A DNA stretch of 64,000 nt from Alteripontixanthobacter maritimus (GCF_003340475.1 NZ_QBKA01000002.1:939501-1003500), one strand, 5' to 3'; positions 47,372-57,310 are shown, counted from the first letter of the stretch. Numbers and translations: made by a program. Notes: generated from the sequence alone by a model not told the origin.

Positions 47372-48118
47372 ATGAAACGTGGCTTTGCCGCAATCACGCT
47401 TGGCAAGCAGGCGTTTCGGTATGACCGGATCGCGATCGGGCTGATGTGGCTTGCAGCACCGTTGCTGTTTGGTGCCGCATGGCTGGCGATGCACCCCGAA
47501 CATGACCCACGCGCGCCGCTGGATCTGCGCGATCCGCCAGGATGGGCGACCGAGCGCAAATTGCTGGCGCTGCGCGGCGATCCGGAATTATGCCGCGCCG
47601 TTCTGACCCGTAGCAAAGTGGCATTCACCATGCTGCCACCGCAGGGTGAGGGTGCTTGCGCGAGGCCCGACCGGGTAGTGCTGGACGACATCCCCTTGTC
47701 GCCCGATCGACCCCCGACCAGCTGCGCGGTATCGAGCGCGTTGCATCTCTGGCTGGAGCGCGGCGTTAAACCGGCAGCGCTGGAAACCTTCGGTTCGCCG
47801 CTCGCCTCCATCGAACATTACGGCGCGTTTTCCTGCCGCCGCCTTTATGGGCAGAGTGACGGTCGCTGGAGCGAGCATGCGACGGGCAACGCGATCGACA
47901 TTGCAGGCTTCCTGCTGGAGGATGACACTCGCATCAGCGTGCTGAACGACTGGCAGGACGAAGGCGGTACAGGCGACAAGGCCCGCTTCCTCCGTATGGT
48001 TCGCGAACATGCCTGCGACAGTTTCGCGACCGTATTGTCACCCGATTACAACGCGGCGCATGGCGACCATTTCCACTTCGACCAGCAAGATCGCGGCTTT
48101 GGCGGGGTATGTCGCTGA
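47372..48118 (+). CDS. Extensin-family (YcbK/DD-peptidase-like) protein
   Basis: The protein has 248 residues from ATG 47372. One N-terminal membrane span (IGLMWLAAPLLFGAAWLAM) anchors a periplasmic domain. The Extensin_2 signature is visible: TSCAVSSALHLWLERGVKPA, HYGAFSCRRLYG, HATGNAIDIAGF with His and Asp, and GDHFHFD near the end, giving a zinc site like those of LAS-type peptidases. It probably acts on peptidoglycan. It follows udgX by 55 bases and runs against phoB. Confidence 0.85.
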   Translation: MKRGFAAITLGKQAFRYDRIAIGLMWLAAPLLFGAAWLAMHPEHDPRAPLDLRDPPGWATERKLLALRGDPELCRAVLTRSKVAFTMLPPQGEGACARPDRVVLDDIPLSPDRPPTSCAVSSALHLWLERGVKPAALETFGSPLASIEHYGAFSCRRLYGQSDGRWSEHATGNAIDIAGFLLEDDTRISVLNDWQDEGGTGDKARFLRMVREHACDSFATVLSPDYNAAHGDHFHFDQQDRGFGGVCR

Positions 48119-48134
48119 CGCCGTCACGGGTACG

Positions 48135-48830
48135 CTAACGGGCGGGCGCCTCCAGCGCATATCCAGCGGAGCGAACGGTGCGGATCGGGTCCGACAGGCC
48201 TTCGCCTTCCAGCGTCTTGCGGAGCCGGCGGATATGCACGTCTACCGTGCGCAATTCGATGTCGCTTTCCGCGCCCCACACCCCGTCGAGCAACTGGTCG
48301 CGGCTGAATACCCGGCCTGGCCGTTCCATGAAAAATTTAAGGAGACGGTATTCGGTCGGGCCGATCTGCACGTCTGCTCCTGCCCGGGTCACCCGGAACG
48401 CATTCGGATCCAGCGTGATATCGCCAACCGTAATTTCCTCCCCGGCCAAAGCCGGCCGGATGCGGCGCATGACGGCTGCGACGCGGGCGACCAGCTCGCG
48501 CGGGCTGAACGGTTTCGTGACATAATCATCGGCGCCGGTTTCCAGACCCCGGATGCGGTCATCCTCCGCCTCCCGCGCAGTCAGCATGATGACGGGCACA
48601 TGGGCGGTTGCCTTGTCGCGGCGCAACTGGCGGCAAACTTCTATTCCGCTGGTCCCTTCCAGCATCCAGTCGAGCACTACCAAATCGGGCAATTCTTCGC
48701 GTGCCATGACCAGTGCTTCGTCGCCATCCGGCGTTACGCGCACGGTGTAGCCTTCTTTCTCGAACCGGAATTCCAGCAGTTCGGCAAGCGAGGGATCATC
48801 CTCCACCAGTAGCAGTTTGCCTTCGCTCAT
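48135..48830 (-). CDS. phoB: Phosphate regulon response regulator PhoB
   Basis: The protein has 231 residues. The receiver domain has DD at 11-12, phospho-acceptor Asp54 (VVLDWMLEG) and the KPF Lys (TKPFSPRELVARV). The C-terminal winged helix is of OmpR type (GPTEYRLLKFFMERPGRVFS, then RTVDVHIRRLRKTL). It activates pho-box promoters under phosphate limitation. Last gene of the phoR-porin-pst-phoU-phoB cluster, 30 bases after phoU. Confidence 0.96.
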   Translation of the reverse strand: MSEGKLLLVEDDPSLAELLEFRFEKEGYTVRVTPDGDEALVMAREELPDLVVLDWMLEGTSGIEVCRQLRRDKATAHVPVIMLTAREAEDDRIRGLETGADDYVTKPFSPRELVARVAAVMRRIRPALAGEEITVGDITLDPNAFRVTRAGADVQIGPTEYRLLKFFMERPGRVFSRDQLLDGVWGAESDIELRTVDVHIRRLRKTLEGEGLSDPIRTVRSAGYALEAPAR

Positions 48831-48860
48831 AACTGCCGCTCCTGCTCGTTGATTGGCCGG

Positions 48861-49553
48861 TCAGGCCTTGCCTGCCTCACCCTGTTCCTCGTCCTCTTCC
48901 GGCGGATAGAGGCCTGTCGCGGCGTAGTGCACCATTTCTGCAACATTGGATGCGTGGTCGCCGATGCGTTCGATATTTCGCGCCACGAACAGGATTTGGG
49001 CCGCGCTGGAAATGGTGGCGGGATTTTCCATCATGTAGGTCACGACGTTGCGGAAGATGGAATTATAGAACGCATCCACCTTGTCGTCGGCAGCGATGAC
49101 TTCGCGCGCCAGAACCGGATCGCGTGCGGCGTGAGCGGTCAGCACGTCGTGCACCATTTCTGCGGCTATCTCGCCCATCGCAGGCAGTAATGCGAGCGGT
49201 GCGAAGCGTTTGCCCGCCTCAATTTTCTTCACCCGCTTGGCAATGTTCTTCGAATAATCGCCAATCCGTTCGACCATACCAGCGATTTTCATGGCGGCGA
49301 TGACTTCGCGCAGATCGTCGGCCATCGGCGCGCGCAGCGCGATGATCCGCACCGCCAGTTTGTCCACATCGCTTTCAATGGCGTCGATCTTCTTGTCACG
49401 CTTAATGACCTTGCGGGCAAGTTCCTGATCGTCCTTGCTGATGGCTTCCATCGCTTCCTGGATGGAAACTTCGGCGAGTCCGCCCATTTCGGCAATCATG
49501 CCGCGCAGACGGGTAATGTCTTCGTCGAAAGCCTTGACTGTATGTTCGGTCAT
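48861..49553 (-). CDS. phoU: Phosphate transport regulator PhoU
   Basis: The protein has 230 residues, two repeats of three helices as in PhoU. The metal-binding-type motifs EAMEAISKDDQELARKVI with D-K-K-I-D-A-I-E and DDKVDAFYNSIFRNVVTYMM are visible; NIERIGDHASNVAEMVHY closes the protein. It links the Pst transporter to PhoR and keeps the regulon off when phosphate is ample. Lies 21 bases after pstB. Confidence 0.96.
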   Translation of the reverse strand: MTEHTVKAFDEDITRLRGMIAEMGGLAEVSIQEAMEAISKDDQELARKVIKRDKKIDAIESDVDKLAVRIIALRAPMADDLREVIAAMKIAGMVERIGDYSKNIAKRVKKIEAGKRFAPLALLPAMGEIAAEMVHDVLTAHAARDPVLAREVIAADDKVDAFYNSIFRNVVTYMMENPATISSAAQILFVARNIERIGDHASNVAEMVHYAATGLYPPEEDEEQGEAGKA

Positions 49554-49574
49554 CGAAGCGCTCCTGGCCTGGTT

Positions 49575-50363
49575 CTAACCGTATCGGCCGGTGATGTAAT
49601 CCTTGGTGCGCGTTTCCAAGGGGTTGGTAAAGATGTCGGTCGTGCGCCCATATTCCACCATTTTGCCAAGGTGGAAGAACGCCGTGCGCTGGCTCACGCG
49701 GGCTGCCTGCTGCATGGAGTGCGTTACGATCACGATAGCATACCGACCATTGAGATCGGCAATCAGTTCCTCGATCTTGGCTGTCGCGATGGGATCGAGC
49801 GCGCTGCAGGGTTCGTCCATCAGAATGACTTCGGGGTCTACCGCAATAGCGCGCGCAATGCACAATCGCTGCTGCTGACCGCCGGAAAGCGCAGTGCCGC
49901 TATCCTCCAGTCGATCCTTGACTTCTTCCCACAGTCCGGCCCGTCGGAGCGAGCGTTCGACCACTTCGTCCAGCTCCGTCTTGCCTTCAGCAAGCCCGTG
50001 GATGCGGGGGCCGTACGCGATGTTATCGTAGATGGACTTGGGAAACGGATTGGGTTTCTGGAACACCATGCCCACCCGTGCGCGCAGGTGCACCACGTCC
50101 ATTTTGGATCGGTAGATATCCTCGCCGTCCAGTTCGATCGTGCCTTCGACGCGCGCAGTCGGGATGGTGTCGTTCATCCGGTTCAACGAACGCAGGAAGG
50201 TAGATTTTCCGCAACCCGACGGCCCGATGAAGGCGGTGACGTATTCGGTCGGGATATCGATCGACACCTCGTCGATAGCCTTTTTGTCGCCATAGAAGAC
50301 AGACACGTCGCGCGCGCTCATCTTGGCTTCGGTCGGGTTCAGATTGGGGTGGATCAGGGTCAC
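49575..50363 (-). CDS. pstB: Phosphate ABC transporter ATPase PstB
   Basis: The protein has 262 residues. Walker A is GPSGCGKST, the ABC signature [15 protein letters not shown], Walker [14 protein letters not shown] and the H-loop [12 protein letters not shown]. It powers phosphate import through PstC-PstA. The start overlaps the pstA stop by ATGA, and the length matches the family. Confidence 0.97.
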   Translation of the reverse strand: MTLIHPNLNPTEAKMSARDVSVFYGDKKAIDEVSIDIPTEYVTAFIGPSGCGKSTFLRSLNRMNDTIPTARVEGTIELDGEDIYRSKMDVVHLRARVGMVFQKPNPFPKSIYDNIAYGPRIHGLAEGKTELDEVVERSLRRAGLWEEVKDRLEDSGTALSGGQQQRLCIARAIAVDPEVILMDEPCSALDPIATAKIEELIADLNGRYAIVIVTHSMQQAARVSQRTAFFHLGKMVEYGRTTDIFTNPLETRTKDYITGRYG

Positions 50364-51637
50364 CAGCTTTTCTCGAACTTGTTGCGCAGATAGATGGCGA
50401 GGCCGTTCATCAGGAGGAGAAACAGCAGGAGCACGATGATAGCAGCACTGGTGCGTTCCACGAAACCGCGATCGATTTCATCGGACCAGAGGAAGATTTG
50501 CACCGGCAGGACAGTGGCGGGCGAGGTGAAGCCATCGGGCGGAGTGGCGACGAATGCGCGCATCCCGATCATAAGGAGCGGCGCCGTCTCGCCAAGCGCA
50601 CGCGCCATGCCAATGATTGTCCCGGTAAGGATGCCTGGGAGCGCCAACGGCAGCACGTGGTGGAACACGACCTGCACCGGCGACGCACCCACGGCCAGCG
50701 CGCCGTCGCGGATGGACGGCGGTACGGCCTTGATCGCATTGCGCCCGGAAATCACGATTACCGGCATCGTCATCAGCGCCAGCGTCATGCCGCCGATCAA
50801 AGGTGCGGACCGAAGGTTGGGAAACAGCCAGAGAAACACCGCCAGCCCCAACAGCCCGAAAATGATGGACGGCACTGCTGCAAGATTGTTGATCGACACC
50901 TCGATCAGGTCGGTCCAGCGATTCTTCGGCGCGTATTCTTCCAGATAGAGCGCGGCCAGCACGCCAATGGGAAACGCCAGCACCAACGTGACAAGCATGG
51001 TCAGCATCGAGCCTTTCAGCGCGCCCCATATGCCCACCTGTTGCGGGTTCGTGGCATCTGCGCGTGACAGGAACCCTTCGTCGAAATTCGAGGACAGTTG
51101 ACCATCTGCCGATAGCTGCTCCGCCATGGCACGGCTTTCCGCGCTCCCTTCGCCATTCAGTCCGGAGGCAAGATCGGATGAAGCGGGAAGGTTGAATACG
51201 GTATCACGGCGCAGCAGCGACGGGTCCACAATTATGGCATCGGCGACATCGCGCCACGCCTGCGGCGAGACTTCTGCCGCGGCCTCTTCCCCCAATGCCT
51301 CGATCGCGTAATATTCTACGACGCCGGGCAATCCTTGTGCTTCCAGCAATTGCACTGCGCCGGACTCCTGCAGATCGGCGGGGGTAGCCGAAAGGCCCGC
51401 CTCCGATAGTGCAATGGGTACAGTGAGTTCGGCGCGCTGGAAGCCCCCAACGCCGTTCACCGTCATTGTGAACAGCAGCACGGCCAGCACAGCCATCGAA
51501 AATATGATTGCGGATAGCCCGAGCAGCCGAAACCGCTTTTCCGAGGCATAACGTTTCTTCAGCCGCGCCTCGAACGCTTCGCGCCTGTCGGGGCGCGGCT
51601 CGGACTGCTCGCCGGTCGGGACTGCTGCGTTACTCAT
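50360..51637 (-). CDS. pstA: Phosphate ABC transporter permease PstA, long form
   Basis: The protein has 425 residues, against about 300 in enterobacteria. The extra part is an N-terminal cytosolic basic stretch, one span ([20 protein letters not shown]) and a periplasmic domain of about 150 residues. The C-terminal 230 residues are the usual permease with the EAA-type loop ([20 protein letters not shown]) and [15 protein letters not shown]-like segment. Such long PstA forms occur in alphaproteobacteria. It overlaps pstC by eight bases. Confidence 0.95.
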   Translation of the reverse strand: MSNAAVPTGEQSEPRPDRREAFEARLKKRYASEKRFRLLGLSAIIFSMAVLAVLLFTMTVNGVGGFQRAELTVPIALSEAGLSATPADLQESGAVQLLEAQGLPGVVEYYAIEALGEEAAAEVSPQAWRDVADAIIVDPSLLRRDTVFNLPASSDLASGLNGEGSAESRAMAEQLSADGQLSSNFDEGFLSRADATNPQQVGIWGALKGSMLTMLVTLVLAFPIGVLAALYLEEYAPKNRWTDLIEVSINNLAAVPSIIFGLLGLAVFLWLFPNLRSAPLIGGMTLALMTMPVIVISGRNAIKAVPPSIRDGALAVGASPVQVVFHHVLPLALPGILTGTIIGMARALGETAPLLMIGMRAFVATPPDGFTSPATVLPVQIFLWSDEIDRGFVERTSAAIIVLLLFLLLMNGLAIYLRNKFEKSW

Positions 51638-53015
51638 AGGTTTCGCGGAACCTCTTCACTACGCGCAGGGCGACGAAGTTCAGCCCCAGCGTCACCAGGA
51701 ACAGCACGAAGCCCAATGCAAACGCGCTTAGCGTGGCCGGATGGTCAAAGCTGCCTTCGCCCGTCAGCATGGCCACGATCTGCACCGTCACGGTGGTCAT
51801 CGATTCCAGCGGATTGGCGGATAAGTTTGCGGCAGTGGAGGCGGCCATGACCACGATCATGGTTTCCCCGATCGCACGGCTGATGGCGAGCATCACGCCA
51901 GCGACGATTCCGGGAAGGGCGGCGGGGATAAGCACCCGCTTGATGGTTTCGGACTGGGTCGCGCCCATGGCCAGGCTACCATCGCGCATGGCGGCGGGGA
52001 CAGCGGCGATACTGTCATCGGCCATGGAAGAGACGAATGGAATGATCATGACGCCCATAACCAAGCCGGCAGCAAGCGCACTTTCACTCGACGCGCTGGA
52101 AAACCCGATCGACAGAGCCACGTCACGAATGAATGGCGCCACCGTCAGCGCGGCGAAATAGCCATAGACCACTGTGGGTACGCCAGCGAGTATCTCCAGG
52201 GCGGGTTTCACCCAACTACGTATGCGCGGGTGGGCGTATTGGGTGAGGTAGATGGCGCTCATCAAACCCAGCGGGATCGCCACGATCATGGCTATGATCG
52301 CACCAATGAAGATCGTGCCCCAGAACAGCGGTATCGCGCCGTAACGGCTCGCATCGGGATTGTCCGGATTGGCCATCGGGTCAGGCCCCCAATGGGTGCC
52401 GAACAGGAAGTCGATGGGACTGACCATGCCGAAGAACCGGATGGTCTCGAACACCAGCGACACCACGATGCCCAACGTAGTGAGGATCGCCACCAGCGAC
52501 GCCAGCAACAGGATCGTCATCACCGCCCGCTCGACCCGGGTGCGGGCGGTAAAGTCCGGTCTCAGGCGCAGGAATGCTATCATCCCGGACAACAGCCCGA
52601 TGGCAAGGGTGACGGCGATGCCGATGAAATTGTAGCGCGCGAAGGCATCGCGGAACGGATCGACCAGCGCGCGGGCGGTATCGTTGAACACCGCCTGCGC
52701 ATCACCATTGGCGACCGCGCGGGCTTCGTTAAGGATGGCGTCGCGCTTGAAGCCGAATGCAGGCAGCTCCGCCGCCGCCGGACTGGCCAGCACCGACTGG
52801 TTCACAAGGTTGGGCGCAACGACGCTCCAGATCGCGATGAATGCTAGCACCGGTACAGCGATCCACAATGCCACATACCAGGCGTGATAATTCGGCAGGG
52901 CGGCGATCCGGCCGCCATTCGTATCGCGCTTGAAAGTCCAGGCGCGGGCGCGCGCCGCCAGCCATCCGGCAAGACCAAGCCCCAGGGCGAGGAGAAGCAG
53001 GATGACCGGCGACAT
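51630..53015 (-). CDS. pstC: Phosphate ABC transporter permease PstC, long form
   Basis: The protein has 461 residues, longer than the usual 300-330. There is an extra N-terminal membrane pair and a periplasmic segment (up to about residue 130) like that of PstA. The core has the permease loop MGATQSETIKRVLIPAALPG, then ISRAIGETMIVVMAAS. It begins eight bases after pstS and forms the channel with PstA. Confidence 0.95.
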   Translation of the reverse strand: MSPVILLLLALGLGLAGWLAARARAWTFKRDTNGGRIAALPNYHAWYVALWIAVPVLAFIAIWSVVAPNLVNQSVLASPAAAELPAFGFKRDAILNEARAVANGDAQAVFNDTARALVDPFRDAFARYNFIGIAVTLAIGLLSGMIAFLRLRPDFTARTRVERAVMTILLLASLVAILTTLGIVVSLVFETIRFFGMVSPIDFLFGTHWGPDPMANPDNPDASRYGAIPLFWGTIFIGAIIAMIVAIPLGLMSAIYLTQYAHPRIRSWVKPALEILAGVPTVVYGYFAALTVAPFIRDVALSIGFSSASSESALAAGLVMGVMIIPFVSSMADDSIAAVPAAMRDGSLAMGATQSETIKRVLIPAALPGIVAGVMLAISRAIGETMIVVMAASTAANLSANPLESMTTVTVQIVAMLTGEGSFDHPATLSAFALGFVLFLVTLGLNFVALRVVKRFRETYE

Positions 53016-53023
53016 CGCGTGGG

Positions 53024-54079
53024 TTACTTCAGTTCGCTACCGTCGATGGTCGTGTAGTCGGTGGCAGCTTTCATGTTGGCGGCCATGACATCGTCCGGCG
53101 AGGCGACAAGACCGATCTTGGCAAGCGGGCCATCCTTGACCCAGCTCTTGGTCCATTCAGCAAGATATTCGGCCAAGCCTGGAATCGCGCCAATGTGTGA
53201 CTTCTTGACATAGACATACAGCGGACGCGCGCCGGGATAGGCGAAGGTCGAGATGTTTTCGTATGTCGGATCAACCCCGTTCATGGGCAGCCCCTGAACC
53301 TTGTCGGCATTTTCCTCAAGGTAGGAATAGCCAAAAACACCCACAGCCTTGTCGTTATTCTCTATTTTCTGGACGATCAGGTTATCCTGCTCGCCCTGAT
53401 CGACATAAGCGCCGTCGCTGCGGACTTCGGTGCAGAGCTGGTCGTAACGATCTTCGTCCTCGGCCTTGATGGTTTCCATCGACGCTTCGGCTTCGCATCC
53501 TGCTTCCAAGACCAGTTCCTTCAGCGCATCGCGCGTGCCCGATGTTGATGGCGGGCCGTATACCAGGATCTTTTCCGCCGGCAGGCTTGGATCGACGTCC
53601 GACCACAGCGTCGCGGTCTGCTCTTCGCCATAGGGGCGGGCGGCCAGTGCGCGATAGACGATTTCCGGTGTCAGGTTCATCGTGATGCCGCCCTTGGCCG
53701 ATGCAAACGCAATCCCGTCGAGGCCGACTTGAAGTTCGATAACGTCGTTAACGCCGTTTTCCTGACAGGTGGCGAACTCGCTCGCCTTCATACGGCGCGA
53801 CGCGTTGGCCATGTCGGGCGTGCTGGGGCCTTCGCCCGCGCAGAACAGCTTCATGCCGCCGCCGGTGCCGGTCGATTCGATGATTGGGGATTTGACGTCG
53901 GGGTTCGAACGCGCGAGCGATTCGGCGACGGCTTTTGCAAACGGGTAAACGGTGGAGGAACCCACGGCGCGGACCGAATCGCGGCTGCCGCCATTGGTGC
54001 TGGAACCGTCACCGCATGCGGCAAGAGTGAGAGCGGATGCCGCGCACAGCGTGGCGGCCAGTCTGGTAGTGAATTTCAT
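53024..54079 (-). CDS. pstS: Phosphate-binding lipoprotein PstS
   Basis: The protein has 351 residues from ATG 54077-54079, with AAGGGAA upstream. The signal ends with the lipobox LAAC (about residue 22). The phosphate-binding loops are readable: RAVGSSTVYPFAKAVAESLA, ESTGTGGGMKLFC, ANASRRMKASE and the domain-2 STSGTRDALKELVLEAG. It delivers phosphate to PstCA in the inner membrane. Longer upstream readings lack a signal sequence at their start. Confidence 0.96.
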   Translation of the reverse strand: MKFTTRLAATLCAASALTLAACGDGSSTNGGSRDSVRAVGSSTVYPFAKAVAESLARSNPDVKSPIIESTGTGGGMKLFCAGEGPSTPDMANASRRMKASEFATCQENGVNDVIELQVGLDGIAFASAKGGITMNLTPEIVYRALAARPYGEEQTATLWSDVDPSLPAEKILVYGPPSTSGTRDALKELVLEAGCEAEASMETIKAEDEDRYDQLCTEVRSDGAYVDQGEQDNLIVQKIENNDKAVGVFGYSYLEENADKVQGLPMNGVDPTYENISTFAYPGARPLYVYVKKSHIGAIPGLAEYLAEWTKSWVKDGPLAKIGLVASPDDVMAANMKAATDYTTIDGSELK

Positions 54080-54284
54080 CGGATGGATTCCCTTGTTTGC
54101 CCGGTCGGGCGTGATGATGGGCGCTGGCAGACAGATGTTACAACCCCGCGACACTGCTGCCGTGAACTGGTGTCTGAGGGGTGCGAGTGCCGGGGCGCAT
54201 TCCGGCCTGAAGGGTACGGGCGTTGTCGCCCTAGCCGAAATGCGCCCCGAACCCAAAGAATTGAGGAAGGTTCTCAACTGACGA

Positions 54285-55682
54285 TCAGAAGTCGACCTGA
54301 GCGCGAAGGCCCAGTGTGTTGACCGTATAATCCCGATCGCCATTCGCAGCCGGGATGACAGCGTCGTCATAGGCCAGCGATGCGTAGTCGATCATGAAAC
54401 GCGTATAAGCGGTCGGCGACCAGATCATCGATGCCAGATAACCGTTTTGCTTGCCACCTACGATACCTGCATCGTTGAGGTCGAGGTAATCGTAACGCAG
54501 GTTCAGCTGGATGGCCCCGATCCCGCCGTCGCCAACCGGGTTTGCTGGCTTGATGCGGTCGAACTTCCCGCTTTTGTATCCGCGACTGTCGCCGCCGGTC
54601 AGGAAGTACCCGACTTCCGCATAGCCGCCGAAGAAGCCGGGATCGTTGTTGAGATCGGGGCGGTCGACATTCTGCCAGAAGGCCTCGCCGGTGACGTGGA
54701 AAGGTCCAGCGATAGCGGCCGCTTCCAGACCGTAGCCGGTGGCATTGGTGCCCTCGAAGGTTCCGGTGTTGAGGAAGCGGGTGGAAGTGAAGTGCTTGGC
54801 CGGACGCTGGCGATAGCGGACCGAGGAATTGGCTTCGTCGAAGTCGGTGTAGTGGACGGATGCGCCCAGGTGCAGCTGCGCTTCGCCGAATTTTGGCATG
54901 AGCACTACGCGCGCATCGGCGCCAACCTGCTTGTTCGGCAGGTCGGTAATGTTGTCTGTGAAGACACCGCCTTGCAGCAGCAGGTCGCCCGTTTTCACTT
55001 CGCCGGATACGCCGACCTTACGCTGGAAACCGAACGCATCCGTAAACGCAGCGCGTTCCAGAAACGAAATGCTGAGGCTGGAAGTAAGTTCTTCCAGACC
55101 CTGAAAATTGTTGTGCTGGCCCACAGTGACGCCGAAGTTATCGGTGTCGTAAGTGATGATGGCGTCGGTCAGCTCCGCGCCGTCGGTGACGTCGACTTCC
55201 ACCTTGTAACCGAAACCACCGGTCAGATCGCCCTGAACGCCTACGCGGATGCGGCGTGCTTCATTGCCGAAGCCGTCATCGACGCCGGTCGAATCGGGCG
55301 CCGAAATGGAGCCTGCATCATACTGCAGACGACCGCGCGGTTTGAAAGTGACACCGCCAGGTCCGGAAATGACCGGGGCACCCTTCCAGGCCGATACCGT
55401 ACCGACACCGCCCTCATTGGCAGTCTTGGCGGATGCGATCTCAACACCGGCTGCGGTAATGGCCGCCTCGTTCGCTTCGTCCTTGGCCACCAGTTCGGCT
55501 TCGGTCGATGCGAGTTCGGCCTGCAAAACATCGATCCGCTGCGCCATCGCCTGCATCTGCGCGCGCATCTCAGCCAGTTCCTGCTGAATGGCAGCATCAC
55601 CGGCATCCTGCGCGAAAGCGGGTGTCGCCCACAAACAGACTGCGCCCAATGCGGCGGTGCGATAAAGCGAGATACGAGACAT
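54285..55682 (-). CDS. Phosphate-selective-type porin (OprP/OprO family)
   Basis: The protein has 465 residues from ATG 55680-55682, with GAAGGAT upstream. A Sec signal (SLYRTAALGAVCLWATPAFA) is followed by a short trimerising coiled coil (ELAEMRAQMQAMAQRIDVLQ). A 16-strand-type barrel opens with FKPRGRLQYDAGSIS and ends LGLRAQVDF, with a C-terminal Phe as in outer-membrane proteins. Its place between phoR and pstS and a Pho-box-like array upstream suggest phosphate or polyphosphate uptake across the outer membrane. Confidence 0.88.
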   Translation of the reverse strand: MSRISLYRTAALGAVCLWATPAFAQDAGDAAIQQELAEMRAQMQAMAQRIDVLQAELASTEAELVAKDEANEAAITAAGVEIASAKTANEGGVGTVSAWKGAPVISGPGGVTFKPRGRLQYDAGSISAPDSTGVDDGFGNEARRIRVGVQGDLTGGFGYKVEVDVTDGAELTDAIITYDTDNFGVTVGQHNNFQGLEELTSSLSISFLERAAFTDAFGFQRKVGVSGEVKTGDLLLQGGVFTDNITDLPNKQVGADARVVLMPKFGEAQLHLGASVHYTDFDEANSSVRYRQRPAKHFTSTRFLNTGTFEGTNATGYGLEAAAIAGPFHVTGEAFWQNVDRPDLNNDPGFFGGYAEVGYFLTGGDSRGYKSGKFDRIKPANPVGDGGIGAIQLNLRYDYLDLNDAGIVGGKQNGYLASMIWSPTAYTRFMIDYASLAYDDAVIPAANGDRDYTVNTLGLRAQVDF

Positions 55683-55755
55683 AAAACAAAATCCTTCGGT
55701 ACGGTCCGTGGTCATGACCTGATCGCCATGTTGACCGTGCACCTAGGGATGCTGT

Positions 55756-55801
55756 GTGACAGTTTTTTTACAACTATATGACCTTCTTGCAGCTATATGA
55801 C
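55756..55801 (-). promoter_or_regulatory. Pho-box-like repeat array before porin
   Basis: On the minus strand TTGTAAA-AAAA-CTGTCAC (55756-55773) has the 7-4-7 spacing of a Pho box (CTGTCAT repeats), with the second half matching 6 of 7. Two direct repeats GTCATATAG lie 19 bases apart (55793-55801 and 55774-55782) just upstream. It lies 74 bases before the porin start and after the phoR stop. Confidence 0.5.
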
Positions 55802-55859
55802 ATCGGCGGATGGGATTAGTCTGATTTAAAGAGGTCCGGCACTATCGCTGGGCAGACTT

Positions 55860-57035
55860 TCAACCGTTCGATGCAGCAGTCGGCAGTTTGATCAACACTT
55901 CGGTGCCCACACCTACCTCCGACCGGATCTCCATGTGACCGCAATGCCGCTCGATGACGTGCTTGACGATCGCGAGACCTAATCCCGTCCCGCCCGATGC
56001 GCGGCTGCGACCGGGATCGGTGCGGTAGAACCGGCGGGTCAGATGCGGGATGTGTTCCGCCGGAATGCCCGGACCGCGATCCTTCACAGTGAGCATCGCC
56101 ATATCGCGCTGACCACGTGTTAGCGACACGGTGACCGGCTGTTCGGAGTCCCCATATTTAAGCGCATTATCAACCAGGTTCCGCAACAACTGTTCTATCT
56201 GCTGGCTATCGCCGAGAGCTTCGATATGCGGCGCAATGTGTAGGTCGAGCCTTCCAGAACGCTGCGGTCCGGCCCCGTCGCGTGCGCCGCGTTCGACAAT
56301 TTCCGACAGATTGATCGGTGCGCGGGGCTGATCGTGCTTCTCCGCCTCGACGCGCGATAGCGACATAAGATCCTCGACGAGCGCACTCATCCGCCGTGCC
56401 TCACGAGTAATGGTATCGAGGAACCTTGCGCGCTTTTCTTCCGGCACACCGTCTTCGGACAGGGTTTCGGCGTATCCGATGATACTGGCGAGCGGGGTAC
56501 GCAATTCGTGGCTGGCATTGGCCACAAAATCCGTATGCGCGCGGCCAATATCGGCTTCCGGCGTGCGATTGACCAGTTCCAGCACGGTCAGCGATCCGTT
56601 TACGCGCTGACGGTTGATCTGCCAGATATCGCGCCGACGGATCAATCCGCGTACGGTGGCCTGTTCCTTCGTCCCTTCGATCAGTGCGATGGCATCGGGG
56701 TGGCGCAGGGCGATGCGGATATCCTGCCCCACGAGATGGTCGCCCAGCAATTCGCGGGCAAGGATATTGACCTCGACCACGCGGTCCCCATCCGCCACGA
56801 GCAACGGGAGCGAGGAGTGCTCCATAAGCTTGGTCAGGTTTTCGCGGGAAATCGTGTCGGAGGATGCAGGCGGTTCCAGCTTCGGTTCAGCCTGATAATG
56901 CAGCAGCAGCGATGCGAGCCACAACAGCAGCAGCACAGCGACCACCAGCCACGACACACCCAGTACGAGCAGGCCGACACACCCGGAAACCGCAATTGCC
57001 ATGCTCGGCCAAGGGAGGGCGCTGTTGCGATCCAT
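55860..57035 (-). CDS. phoR: Phosphate regulon sensor kinase PhoR
   Basis: The protein has 391 residues from ATG 57033-57035; a TTG at 57077 is the longer alternative. Two adjacent membrane spans (about 12-45) are followed by a PAS-like domain (SLPLLVADGDRVVEVNILAR). The HisKA block is FVANASHELRTPLASIIGYA, and the ATPase has NLVDNALKYGDSE, KDRGPGIP and GGTGLGLAIVKHV. It phosphorylates PhoB when phosphate is scarce. It is first in the cluster, oriented like all the pst genes. Confidence 0.95.
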   Translation of the reverse strand: MDRNSALPWPSMAIAVSGCVGLLVLGVSWLVVAVLLLLWLASLLLHYQAEPKLEPPASSDTISRENLTKLMEHSSLPLLVADGDRVVEVNILARELLGDHLVGQDIRIALRHPDAIALIEGTKEQATVRGLIRRRDIWQINRQRVNGSLTVLELVNRTPEADIGRAHTDFVANASHELRTPLASIIGYAETLSEDGVPEEKRARFLDTITREARRMSALVEDLMSLSRVEAEKHDQPRAPINLSEIVERGARDGAGPQRSGRLDLHIAPHIEALGDSQQIEQLLRNLVDNALKYGDSEQPVTVSLTRGQRDMAMLTVKDRGPGIPAEHIPHLTRRFYRTDPGRSRASGGTGLGLAIVKHVIERHCGHMEIRSEVGVGTEVLIKLPTAASNG

Positions 57036-57128
57036 CCGCAGCCGCTTACCGCGCACGCTCTCGCCGGGCCAGCCCAAAGACAGACGACTTCGACGATGTT
57101 TGCAAATGGGAGGTGAAATACGCCACCG

Positions 57129-57203
57129 TGGTGACCCCTACGGGAATCGAACCCGTGTTTCAGCCGTGAAAGGGCCGCGTCCTAACCGCTAGACGAAGGG
57201 GCC
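57129..57203 (-). tRNA. tRNA-Glu (anticodon TTC)
   Basis: The minus strand from 57203 begins GGCCCCTTCGTCTAG and folds into a standard cloverleaf. The acceptor is GGCCCCT/AGGGGTC, the anticodon loop CTTTCAC has anticodon TTC at 57168-57170, and the T arm is ACGGG-TTCGAAT-CCCGT. The discriminator A is at 57132 and CCA is encoded (57129-57131). Confidence 0.97.
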
Positions 57204-57310
57204 AGTCCCCTTCGGGGGCCGGTGGTGTGGCGCGCATCTAGGCAGCATAGACGAAGCGGTCAAGCCTTGCGTTCGCGCCTTTTTCGCTTCGGTCGCTACA
57301 ACCCGGTCCA

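Noticed and set aside
46273-47811. A 512-codon minus-strand frame opposite udgX and the extensin-family gene
   Set aside because: It spans two well-supported plus-strand genes and contains no recognisable domain.
54447-55781. A 444-codon plus-strand frame opposite the porin
   Set aside because: The minus strand has a signal peptide, barrel and C-terminal Phe; the plus frame is a by-product of codon bias.
57204-57310. A terminator or promoter between recJ and tRNA-Glu
   Set aside because: Only a small CCCC-GAAG-GGG hairpin is present at about 57206-57218 without a T run; not enough for a call.
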